Assembly: GCA_937875245.1 (NCBI GenBank)
Contig: CALNCH010000004.1
Coordinates: forward strand, 1-6,148
Direction of reading: 5' to 3'
DNA length: 6,148 bases
Origin: an uncultured Spirochaetaceae bacterium
GTDB taxonomy: Bacteria > Spirochaetota > Spirochaetia > Treponematales > Treponemataceae
A program made the position numbers and the translations under genes. Every line of letters starts with the position of its first letter. Position 1 is the stretch's first letter. Positions 1-6,138 of the stretch are shown here, in pieces. The notes beneath the pieces are model-generated. The model worked only from the letters and a program-made list of their open reading frames with translations. It was not told the DNA's origin and did not search any database.

Positions 1-839
1 CCAAACCATGGAAGAATAAAAAAAGTAACAAATAAAGTACCACTTGTTAATAAAGCTAGAAGAATATCACCTTGAAAAAGAATTTCTGCAAAGGGATACA
101 AGCCTAACACCCTCACTAAAATTGCATATACGAGAAGTGAAATAAAAGGAATCAAACCTGATAAGGATTTTACAGAAATCAACAACATTGAAGAAAGTAA
201 GGTTAGTCCATTAAATCGAAATGCAGGAATAGTAGCTTTATTATCTAGAAATAAGGTGATATATCCTTCAGGAACTGAAATTCCTAAATGAGTAAATATC
301 ACATTATTTAACCAATTTGTAACTGAACTATCTACAGAATTTATTTCTAATAAACCTTGGGAAAAAAGTTGTAACCCTGTATTTGAAGATGAAAAACTTT
401 CTGCATTAAGTAAGAATAAAGAATAATACTGATAGCCCATGGCATAAGCTACAACAAGAGTTATAGAAATGGGATTAATCCAAGATTGACCAAAGGTTCC
501 AAAAGCATATAAAAGTATAATATTTGTAAAAAAAATAACGAAAAGTACTAATAAGATGGGAAAGGTATCTGGTAGCAAAAAACCGATTAGAAATCCTTGT
601 AGAAAAGTGGACCACGTAAAAAGCTTTATTTTATGTTGTAATAGGGAGTAAATCAAATTACTGAGAAAAACAGCAACAATTGAAACACAAATGATTGCGA
701 TGGCTCTGTAGGAATGACTTAAAAATAAACATAACAACTGTGGTAATAATAAAAAAAGAGAAACACTAATAGTATCATTTACAGAGGGAACAGCTGTACA
801 AAAGGGTGCCAATTTTATTTTTTTATGTTCAAATGTCAT
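1..839 (-). CDS. rnfD: RnfD/RsxD (NqrB-family) membrane subunit of the Rnf complex, 3' end missing
   Basis: The first 279 codons are present and open to the left edge. RnfD is an integral membrane subunit of the Rnf ion pump, normally carrying covalent FMN. The translation is almost entirely hydrophobic helices (about residues 24-60, 80-112, 124-144, 212-247, 258 onward). The best family match is GTFGQSWINP at 114-123, which lines up with GGLGQNPFNP of E. coli RsxD; LTSGTLFVTFFIL at 264-276 matches the late helix LLSGATMLGAFFIL. VDSSVTNW at 169-176 fits the position of the flavinylated-threonine motif (SQAT in RsxD), making T174 the candidate FMN site. The usual TDP after the late helix is replaced by PWF. 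ATG at 839 follows an AGGAT ribosome-binding site at 847-851 by 7 nt and overlaps the end of rnfC by 11 nt. The sequence is divergent, but the family call is firm. Confidence 0.85.
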   Translation of the reverse strand, partial: MTFEHKKIKLAPFCTAVPSVNDTISVSLFLLLPQLLCLFLSHSYRAIAIICVSIVAVFLSNLIYSLLQHKIKLFTWSTFLQGFLIGFLLPDTFPILLVLFVIFFTNIILLYAFGTFGQSWINPISITLVVAYAMGYQYYSLFLLNAESFSSSNTGLQLFSQGLLEINSVDSSVTNWLNNVIFTHLGISVPEGYITLFLDNKATIPAFRFNGLTLLSSMLLISVKSLSGLIPFISLLVYAILVRVLGLYPFAEILFQGDILLALLTSGTLFVTFFILPWF

Positions 840-2127
840 TTTTTTCATCCTGTAATAATTTAACAATTTCTGATAATGGTATTCGTGATGGACAGGTAAG
901 ATTACAGAGACCACACCCTTCACACTTTAAAGCAGTTTTCAAAATTACTGAATCTATTTTTGTATTATCCTGGTAATGAGCGAACAGCAAATCAGGTGCT
1001 AATTCTGAAGGACATACGGAACGACAACGACCACAGTGAATACAATCTTCAACCCTTTGATCAGGAAGTTTCTTTTTAGGATACACATGAATTGATTTCA
1101 CATATTTTGTAATAGGAGTATCAATATCGCTAATAGCAGTTCCCTTCACTAATCCATTAATAATTATTTTATTAGGAGCTTTGGATAAACCCCCACATTC
1201 AAATAACAACTGTGAAATAGGAGTACCAATTTTAACCTTAAAAAACTTTGGATTATGAATATAAGTACCAGAAACCTGAACAAAGGTTTCTAATACTGGT
1301 TTAGATAAGCTGATGCATTCGAATAAATGCCATGCGGTTAAACTATCTAAAAATAAGCCAATTTCATTTGTAAACACTTCAGGAAGAGTTCCTTTTTGCT
1401 TATTTAATATTGAAATAACTTCTCTTTTATTTGCAACAGGATATCTTAAACAAGGAACGGGAATAAAAACATAAGGTACTGAATTAAAAATGTTTGATAA
1501 TTCTGATTCTGCAGGTAAAACAAAATTCTTAGGATTATAAAAAACAGCAATTCCAGAAGCATTAGTAATAGAAGCTGCTAAAGCTCCACCTCTCAAAACT
1601 TCAGTGGTATAAAATTTAGCAATGAGCTCATCCGTAAAACAACTAGGATCTTCTCCACATAATCGGAGTGAAACAAGTTTATTACTGTCTTTTACAGCCA
1701 TTATTTGGGAATAAAGTGATTCTGCTTTACTAAACACTGTATTAATAATTCCAAAACTTTTGCAATTATTAATAATTTCATTTTTTTCTTTATTTGTTAT
1801 ATCACTTTGGTATAGTTTTTTACCTAAGTAAGAAAAAGAACCTTCTAAGTCAACACAAATTGATTCTCCTCGTTTTCCATTGGGTAAAGAAATGGTATCT
1901 ATTCCTGTAATTTTTCCTGGTATAGAAGCATGTATAGGAAGTAAAGTTTCTTCAGTGTAACCAATAATTTGTCCTTCACTAACATTTTGGTCAACTTCCA
2001 TTTGTGTTTTACCCGCTAATATTCCATCTTGTCGTAATACGATATTTACCCTTGGAGGAACACAGGCAACTGAAACCTTTTCAAAAACATTTTCCTCTAT
2101 CTGTAATTCTATTTTTTTTGTAATCAT
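829..2127 (-). CDS. rnfC: RnfC homologue, 2x[4Fe-4S], with degenerate NADH/FMN region
   Basis: RnfC is the peripheral subunit of the Rnf complex that normally exchanges electrons with NADH via FMN and two iron-sulfur clusters. The 432-residue product has an N-terminal sandwich domain (about 22-95, with HASIPGKITGI at 66-76 matching the family HAxxSGxV motif). An SLBB-like segment covers about 283-348, including the GTP and GG positions near 301-313. The C-terminal ferredoxin domain has cysteines C362, C365, C368, C372 and C402, C405, C408, C412, each set followed by proline. In the central domain (about 120-260) the usual GGAGFPT glycine-rich motif and NGAECEP motif are not recognisable; SFGIINTVFSKAES and RLCGEDPSC occupy those places. 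ATG at 2127 overlaps the preceding stop as ATGA and has AAAGG/AAGGG sites just upstream. It is followed by rnfD. Family assignment is secure; redox partner is uncertain. Confidence 0.9.
   Translation of the reverse strand: MITKKIELQIEENVFEKVSVACVPPRVNIVLRQDGILAGKTQMEVDQNVSEGQIIGYTEETLLPIHASIPGKITGIDTISLPNGKRGESICVDLEGSFSYLGKKLYQSDITNKEKNEIINNCKSFGIINTVFSKAESLYSQIMAVKDSNKLVSLRLCGEDPSCFTDELIAKFYTTEVLRGGALAASITNASGIAVFYNPKNFVLPAESELSNIFNSVPYVFIPVPCLRYPVANKREVISILNKQKGTLPEVFTNEIGLFLDSLTAWHLFECISLSKPVLETFVQVSGTYIHNPKFFKVKIGTPISQLLFECGGLSKAPNKIIINGLVKGTAISDIDTPITKYVKSIHVYPKKKLPDQRVEDCIHCGRCRSVCPSELAPDLLFAHYQDNTKIDSVILKTALKCEGCGLCNLTCPSRIPLSEIVKLLQDEKNDI
847..851 (-). promoter_or_regulatory. Shine-Dalgarno site for rnfD inside the rnfC 3' end
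   Basis: AGGAT on the minus strand lies 7 nt before the ATG at 839. It fixes the rnfD start and sits within the last codons of rnfC, so the two genes are probably translated from one message. Confidence 0.6.
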
Positions 2128-3050
2128 TTACCCTTGCCTTTAATTAGTAATAACAACAAAACTAATAAATATGTAATAAAGCCAAAAACAACTAAAAAAA
2201 TCATACTTTTTGTATACATTTTTGTTCCATTCTTAGTTGAATAATCTACAAGAGTGAATTGATTTTGACTAACTAATAATTTTTCTGGTCCATTACAATC
2301 TATATTGTATATGGTCGCTATTGTATCGGAAATATAAGAAAAATTAAACTCCGACACCTGAGTATTTTTAAGAATTACCTCTTTTCCTTTCTTTTCATAA
2401 TCAGATATGAAGACAGAGTCACCAAAAACCGCTGTTGGAACAGAAAATTCTGATAGCTTTCTGTATGGGAAATACTCTATAAACCAATTTGCATTAATTA
2501 AATCTGATAAATCAGGAAGGGTTTTATCTTCTACATCTATAATAGATACATAATCTTCGCTGGTAAAATGTACCCTTTCAGAATAATTCTTAGGAGAAGG
2601 TATAGAAAGTATTTCTTTTGAATCTGATACAGATAGTATTTTAGGTGATATTTGATTCAAGACCAGTAATAAAACTAGAATCGTAGGAAAAAGAACAAAT
2701 TTGTAATTAAAAAACTTTTCAGTTTTTATTTGCATTGCATTTTTTATAAGAACAGGGGTAAAACAAGACTTAGCAAATTGTTTTTTCCTTATGTATCGAT
2801 ACATATAATAAAAACAACAAGATTGTATTAATGCAATAGCTAACAAAAGTCCTACCTGTTTAATTTCTATAAAAAATACAATAAGAAAATACAGAAGAAC
2901 TATGTAAGCAAAAAGATTTTTTTTGATTTTTTGTATAAACAAATCTCTATAAAAAATATCTTGGACAATATAAATAAGACTAAACAGATAGCAAAGGAAT
3001 TGGATAACAAAAACTAATAAAGACAAAGGGTAACTGAAGCAACAATACAA
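2124..3050 (-). CDS. Unrecognised multi-span membrane protein, possibly the 3' part of a split gene
   Basis: I do not recognise a family. The 308-codon frame encodes likely membrane helices at about 8-30, 46-62, 66-84, 118-134 and 281-303, with a soluble, probably extracytoplasmic, domain of about 145 residues between the last two. The C-terminus is short and basic (KGKGK). The start is doubtful: the first usable codon is TTG at 3050, with GAGGG only about 1 nt away, and the first ATG is residue 83, after two helices. The frame overlaps the upstream gene by 71 nt and is open back to a TGA at 3075-3077, just before an A8 tract. It may therefore be the continuation of the upstream protein through a frameshift. 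Its stop overlaps the rnfC start (ATGA), so it is translationally linked to Rnf. A role as an Rnf-associated membrane protein is inference only. Confidence 0.65.
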   Translation of the reverse strand: MYCCFSYPLSLLVFVIQFLCYLFSLIYIVQDIFYRDLFIQKIKKNLFAYIVLLYFLIVFFIEIKQVGLLLAIALIQSCCFYYMYRYIRKKQFAKSCFTPVLIKNAMQIKTEKFFNYKFVLFPTILVLLLVLNQISPKILSVSDSKEILSIPSPKNYSERVHFTSEDYVSIIDVEDKTLPDLSDLINANWFIEYFPYRKLSEFSVPTAVFGDSVFISDYEKKGKEVILKNTQVSEFNFSYISDTIATIYNIDCNGPEKLLVSQNQFTLVDYSTKNGTKMYTKSMIFLVVFGFITYLLVLLLLLIKGKGK

Positions 3051-3540
3051 ACCCTCTTTTTTTTGACCTAAGAATCAGTAGAATAAAGAAAACAGCTGAT
3101 AATATCGGTGGCAAAAGAGGATAAGAAGAACCAGTTACCAGGCCACAGTTAACCTCAGGCGAAAGGGTGTCAATAACTTTTTGAATTTCTAAAGTATACA
3201 TATCTGGTATATAAAAAAGCAAAAAAGATCCAGATTTATCATAGAAAAATGCATTTTGAAAATCTGAATAAGCAAAATTATTTCCAAAAACTAAAGGAGG
3301 TAAAACAGGTGTCATTTTTGGTAAAGAAGGAAATGGCTTATGGGCTAAAGATATAACATTTTCAATTTTATTATCAGAAAACAAGGTAAGGACTTTATCA
3401 ATATCATACTCTTTTTCAAAATATACTACTTGATACCCTTTCCAGGCTTTAGAAAAGGGAACAACTCGCAAAGAGAAAATTGCATAACAAGAGCATACTA
3501 ATAATATGATAGAAGAAAAGAATAGTATTTTTTTTTTCAT
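2980..3540 (-). CDS. Unrecognised membrane-anchored protein, possibly the 5' part of a split gene
   Basis: No family is recognised. The 186-codon frame starts with a signal-anchor-like segment (MKKK then a hydrophobic run to about residue 24). A domain of about 115 residues follows, with aromatic residues and prolines (AHKPFPSLPKMTPVLPPL at 66-83). Two hydrophobic segments lie near the end (142-157 and 163-182). VCSC at 15-18 is lipobox-like in position but lacks the usual small residues, so a lipoprotein is not claimed. ATG at 3540 lies 5 nt after the PAP2-like gene stop; no Shine-Dalgarno sequence is visible, so coupling is likely. The last 71 nt overlap the next gene. A one-base deletion in the A8 tract at 3057-3064 would replace the C-terminus and give a fused 471-residue protein. 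The frame is probably coding; its true 3' end is uncertain. Confidence 0.65.
   Translation of the reverse strand: MKKKILFFSSIILLVCSCYAIFSLRVVPFSKAWKGYQVVYFEKEYDIDKVLTLFSDNKIENVISLAHKPFPSLPKMTPVLPPLVFGNNFAYSDFQNAFFYDKSGSFLLFYIPDMYTLEIQKVIDTLSPEVNCGLVTGSSYPLLPPILSAVFFILLILRSKKRGFVLLLQLPFVFISFCYPIPLLSV
3057..3064 (-). repeat. A8 homopolymer (minus strand) at the junction of two overlapping frames
   Basis: Eight consecutive A on the coding strand lie within the 92-nt zone (2983-3074) where both membrane-protein frames are open. Reading with seven A gives SKKEG and then continues directly into the downstream frame. It is a plausible place for an indel, transcriptional slippage or an assembly error. 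Confidence 0.8.
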
Positions 3541-3545
3541 TTTTT

Positions 3546-4025
3546 TTAGAGAAAACAGAAGCCTACTGCCATTGAAATTCCAAATAAAACACCAACAAAT
3601 ACTTCTATAGGTTGATGCCCATGAACTTCTTTAACAGGCTTATACATAATTATTTCTTTTTTGGACAACTCTTTGCCCATTTCATTGAGTGCTTTAGCTT
3701 GTAATCCATTTGCCCTTCTTACGCCCAGTGCATCTCTAATTACTACAAGAGAAAAACACATAGATAAAACAAATAAATCAGAATCTAAACCAGCTCTTAT
3801 TCCGATTGAAGTTGTCATTGCACTGACAATTGCAGAGTGACTTGATGGCATGCCACCTGTTCTCCAAATTAATAAGGCAAATAACTCTTTGATACTTCGA
3901 ATCCGACCTTTTAAAAGCATAATGACGGTTTTGACTAATTGAGCCCCAAACCAACTAAAAAGGCATGACAGAAATACAGGATTCAATAACAAACTTTGTA
4001 GTTGAATACGAATAGGAACAAGCAT
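3546..4025 (-). CDS. Divergent PAP2 family membrane protein (YuiD/DUF212-like)
   Basis: The 159-residue product matches the divergent PAP2 (acid phosphatase/haloperoxidase-related) family in length and motifs: GGMPSSHSA at 57-65, RDALGVRRANG at 97-107, and KEVHGHQPIEVFVG at 132-145. The SSHS and GHQP histidines correspond to PAP2 active-site positions, so a phosphatase acting on a lipid or small phosphorylated substrate at the membrane is plausible; the substrate is unknown. Hydrophobic helices lie at about 14-37, 68-95 and 141-158. ATG at 4025 is preceded only by a weak GAG and lies about one helical turn after a candidate -10 box, suggesting a very short leader. It is the first gene of the operon leading to rnfC-rnfD and is divergent from the pseudouridine synthase gene. 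The family call is strong; no direct link to Rnf chemistry is evident. Confidence 0.9.
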   Translation of the reverse strand: MLVPIRIQLQSLLLNPVFLSCLFSWFGAQLVKTVIMLLKGRIRSIKELFALLIWRTGGMPSSHSAIVSAMTTSIGIRAGLDSDLFVLSMCFSLVVIRDALGVRRANGLQAKALNEMGKELSKKEIIMYKPVKEVHGHQPIEVFVGVLFGISMAVGFCFL

Positions 4026-4031
4026 GTCTCT

Positions 4032-4059
4032 ATTTTACTGAGGTATTGTTTTTTGTCTA
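4032..4059 (-). promoter_or_regulatory. Candidate sigma-70-type promoter for the leftward PAP2-rnf operon
   Basis: On the minus strand, TAGACA (4054-4059) and TAAAAT (4032-4037) are separated by 16 nt; each has one mismatch to consensus. The expected transcription start is near 4025-4026, at the ATG itself, implying a leaderless or near-leaderless message. Confidence 0.4.
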
Positions 4060-4080
4060 GTAGGCATATAGTATTACAAT
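4046..4080 (+). promoter_or_regulatory. Candidate promoter for the rightward pseudouridine synthase operon
   Basis: Two readings are possible: TTGTTT (4046-4051) with TATAGT (4067-4072), spacing 15; or TTGTCT (4053-4058) with TACAAT (4075-4080), spacing 16. The first would start transcription near 4079, just before the ATG at 4082; the second would start inside the gene and is therefore less likely despite its better boxes. No Shine-Dalgarno sequence precedes the ATG. The sites interleave with the leftward promoter, so the two directions may compete. Confidence 0.3.
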
Positions 4081-4081
4081 T

Positions 4082-5023
4082 ATGGATTTTACACTTTTTA
4101 CATGTGGTCAGCAGGACATAAATCGTCGCCTAGACAGAATAATAGAAAAAATAATTCCTAATTTGTCTTATTCCTTAATAAATAAGAATATAAAAGTAGC
4201 CCCAGAATACCGAATACAAAGGGGGCATGTTATTGCCATCGCCTCCATACTATTACAAAAAAATCAAGAAAATAAAAATATTGTTGAAAACATACCAGAA
4301 ATACACTTTGATACATTATTTAAAAATGAATATTGTTGGATAATAAATAAACCCTATAATATCTCTGTTCAATCTGCTCAAAAAAATGAGTATGCCCTGG
4401 ATTCTCAAATTCAAAAAATGTATACAAATGATAATTCACTATCTTTTGTACCCGGACCGGTTCATAGACTAGACAAAAAAACCACAGGTGTTCTTTGTTT
4501 TTCTCAGAATCTGATGGGAGCACAATGGCTTTCAAAAGTTATTGCAGAAAAAACAGTAAAAAAAGAATACATAGCAGTAGTCTCTGGAAAAGTGGGTAAA
4601 ATAGGAGAAAAAGAAATTTGGACAGATAGTATCGATGATACTAAAACACAAACTAGGTTTAAAACCGTTTCGATAGGGGCAGAAGGAAAAGAAGGAATTA
4701 GTCATGTTACACCTCTTGCTCATGGTACATACTTGGGGAAACCTATATCATTGTTACATTTTGACATTGTAACTGGTAGAACCCATCAAATTCGAGTTCA
4801 AAGTAGTTTTAGAGGATTTTCACTATTAGGGGATACTGCTTATGGGGGTATAAAAATATCTGAACAACAAGATTTTTTTCTTCACAGTTTGAAACTTTCA
4901 TTTCCAAAGAATAATTCCTTAAATATACCAGAATCCATAATCGCCCCCCTACCTGTACCTTATGCAAATTTTTTAAGAAATTACTTGCCCGATTGGGATT
5001 ATCACTCGTATACTAGATACTGA
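4082..5023 (+). CDS. RluA/RluD-family RNA pseudouridine synthase
   Basis: The enzyme isomerises specific uridines in RNA, usually 23S rRNA, to pseudouridine. The 313-residue length is normal. A weak S4-like RNA-binding region is visible at about 10-60 (RRLDRIIEKIIPNLS, then RGHVIAI). The catalytic core begins near 78, with INKPYNISV at 88-96. HRLDKKTTG at 128-136 holds the catalytic aspartate D131, followed by TGRTHQIRVQ at 231-240, LLGDTAYGG at 248-256 and FLHSLKLSFP at 266-275. The S4 region seems less conserved than in typical RluC/RluD, so the exact target position cannot be read from the sequence and no symbol is given. ATG at 4082 is the first start in frame and keeps the RLDR stretch; it has no visible ribosome-binding site. 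The next gene begins 2 nt after its TGA. Confidence 0.93.
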   Translation: MDFTLFTCGQQDINRRLDRIIEKIIPNLSYSLINKNIKVAPEYRIQRGHVIAIASILLQKNQENKNIVENIPEIHFDTLFKNEYCWIINKPYNISVQSAQKNEYALDSQIQKMYTNDNSLSFVPGPVHRLDKKTTGVLCFSQNLMGAQWLSKVIAEKTVKKEYIAVVSGKVGKIGEKEIWTDSIDDTKTQTRFKTVSIGAEGKEGISHVTPLAHGTYLGKPISLLHFDIVTGRTHQIRVQSSFRGFSLLGDTAYGGIKISEQQDFFLHSLKLSFPKNNSLNIPESIIAPLPVPYANFLRNYLPDWDYHSYTRY

Positions 5024-5025
5024 TT

Positions 5026-5889
5026 ATGAAACTTTTTAATGATTTTATGTGGTTTTTGAAGGGTATCACTGTTTTTGCACTGGTTGGAGAAAGTGGTACC
5101 GGAAAAAGCTTTCGAGCAAAACTTTTAGCACAAAAATATGGAATTGATGCCATAATTGATGATGGTTTATTAATACAGGACGATAAAATTGTAGCTGGAC
5201 ATTCTGCAAAAAGAGAGCAAACTTTTCTTGCAGCAGTGAGAGTTGCCGTTTTTGATGATAAACAACATCGTGATGAAATAGCTCGGTCACTACAAAAACT
5301 GAATTTAAAAAAAATACTTATTTTGGGAACCTCTGAAAAAATGGTAAACAAAATTGCCATGAGACTTCAGTTGCCCGCTCCCTCTAAGATTATAAAAATT
5401 GAAGATATTGCTACCCAAGAAGAAATTGATATGGCAATTCGTTCAAGACGGATTGAGGGAAAACATGTTATCCCTGTTCCTTCTCTTGAAATAAAACGGA
5501 ATTATCCAAAAATATTTTATGATTCAATACGAATAAAATTAAGTCAAAAGAAAAAACCAATAACCGGTAATAATACTAAAGTATATGAAAAATCTGTGGT
5601 TCGTCCTGAGTTTTCTAAAAAAGGACGCATTAGCATTTCAGAAGCGGCCTTAACACAGATGGTTATGCATTGTGTTACAGAATTTGATTCTGCAATACGA
5701 ATAAAAAAATTAACTATTAAAACAGATGCTCATGGTTATAGGTTGATTATTACTATAGATGTTCCTTTTGGAACTCAATTGGCAGGAAAAATACACAATA
5801 TGCAAAAATATATTATTGAAAATATAGAAAGATACACGGGTATTTTAATTGAAGAAGTAAGCATTATTGTAGATAAAATTTCCCAATAA
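5026..5889 (+). CDS. P-loop NTPase with C-terminal Asp23/Gls24-like domain
   Basis: Function is unknown. The 287-residue protein has an N-terminal nucleotide-binding region with a clear Walker A, GESGTGKS at 21-28. Conserved-looking stretches follow: IIDDGLLIQDDKIVAGHSAK (43-62), KKILILGTSEKMV (95-107) and EGKHVIPVPSLEIK (144-157). No classical Walker B acid is obvious after the ILIL strand; the DD pairs at 45-46 and 52-53 may serve instead. A basic linker (about 170-198) leads to a domain at about 199-285 (GRISISEAAL, IDVPFGTQ, MQKYIIENIERYTGILIEEVSIIV). This has the strand-helix order and the G-I-x-I-S and TG-x-x-x-x-x-V features of Asp23/Gls24 (DUF322) proteins. ATG at 5026 lies 2 nt after the previous stop without a Shine-Dalgarno sequence, so it is probably coupled; ATG at 5047 is an alternative. 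A regulatory or envelope-linked ATPase is a guess. Confidence 0.8.
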   Translation: MKLFNDFMWFLKGITVFALVGESGTGKSFRAKLLAQKYGIDAIIDDGLLIQDDKIVAGHSAKREQTFLAAVRVAVFDDKQHRDEIARSLQKLNLKKILILGTSEKMVNKIAMRLQLPAPSKIIKIEDIATQEEIDMAIRSRRIEGKHVIPVPSLEIKRNYPKIFYDSIRIKLSQKKKPITGNNTKVYEKSVVRPEFSKKGRISISEAALTQMVMHCVTEFDSAIRIKKLTIKTDAHGYRLIITIDVPFGTQLAGKIHNMQKYIIENIERYTGILIEEVSIIVDKISQ

Positions 5890-5908
5890 AAGTTTTTTAA
5901 ATTATGAA

Positions 5909-5953
5909 GGGGCTGTCCAACAAGTTCTTTAAATGAACAAAACGGACAGCACC
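5909..5953. terminator. Inverted repeat, probable bidirectional terminator between convergent genes
   Basis: GCTGTCC (5912-5918) pairs with GGACAGC (5944-5950); two further G-C pairs follow an opposed G/A mismatch. Inside, GTTC (5924-5927) pairs with GAAC (5935-5938). A competing hairpin is AAACGG (5940-5945) with CCGTTT (5952-5957), loop ACAGCA. Lying between the end of the plus operon at 5889 and the stop of the minus frame at 5956, it suits transcription termination in both directions. No strong U-run follows either arm, so the terminator role is inferred from position. The left arm GGGGCTGTCC also resembles some insertion-sequence ends. Confidence 0.5.
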
Positions 5954-5955
5954 GT

Positions 5956-6138
5956 TTATTCGTTCACTGCAACTTGATTTACTTTATATTGAGCTGTTTT
6001 TTTTGCATTTGACTTTCGTCTTCTTCGATATTTTTTTTTGGCTTTTGCTTCAGTATTGTTTTCTTTTTCTTCTTCAGGCTTTTTAGAAAAAGCATTTTTA
6101 GGTATTTTAAGAGAAACCCCTAATTTTTTTAAACTCAT
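5956..6138 (-). CDS. Small, very basic low-complexity protein or C-terminal tail of a larger one
   Basis: No family is recognised. The 60-codon frame encodes a hydrophilic, lysine/arginine-rich protein with an acidic patch (PEEEKENN at 21-28) followed by a strongly basic one (KKKYRRRRKSNAKK at 34-47). Such composition suggests nucleic-acid or ribosome contact, or the disordered tail of an RNA-binding protein. AAGG directly abuts the ATG at 6138, too close to be a good ribosome-binding site. The frame stays open to the right edge (codons for A, I, R), so the real start may lie outside the window. It converges on the P-loop gene across the inverted repeat. It could be spurious, but the clean stop placed just past a hairpin favours a real gene end. 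Confidence 0.5.
   Translation of the reverse strand: MSLKKLGVSLKIPKNAFSKKPEEEKENNTEAKAKKKYRRRRKSNAKKTAQYKVNQVAVNE

Noticed and set aside
3057..3064. Classical -1 ribosomal frameshift at A AAA AAA
   Set aside because: The heptamer is in the correct phase, but the -1 frame hits a TAG after 14 codons; the downstream membrane-protein frame is +1 (or -2), so ordinary -1 shifting cannot join the two.
2980..3540. Lipoprotein signal around VCSC
   Set aside because: The residues before the cysteines do not make a convincing lipobox, and a simple signal anchor explains the segment.
4075..4080. TACAAT as the main -10 box of the rightward operon
   Set aside because: It would start transcription after the ATG at 4082, and no good later start keeps the RLDR part of the S4-like region.
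4320..4723. Two minus-strand open frames inside the pseudouridine synthase gene
   Set aside because: They are antisense to a gene with clear catalytic motifs and have shadow-like composition rich in Phe, Tyr and Cys.
5013..5360. Minus-strand open frames antisense to the P-loop gene
   Set aside because: They overlap the conserved Walker A region on the other strand and show no domain or start signal.
5909..5953. Complete insertion sequence or MITE
   Set aside because: The element is only about 45 bp, has no transposase and no clear target-site duplication; only the left arm resembles an IS end.
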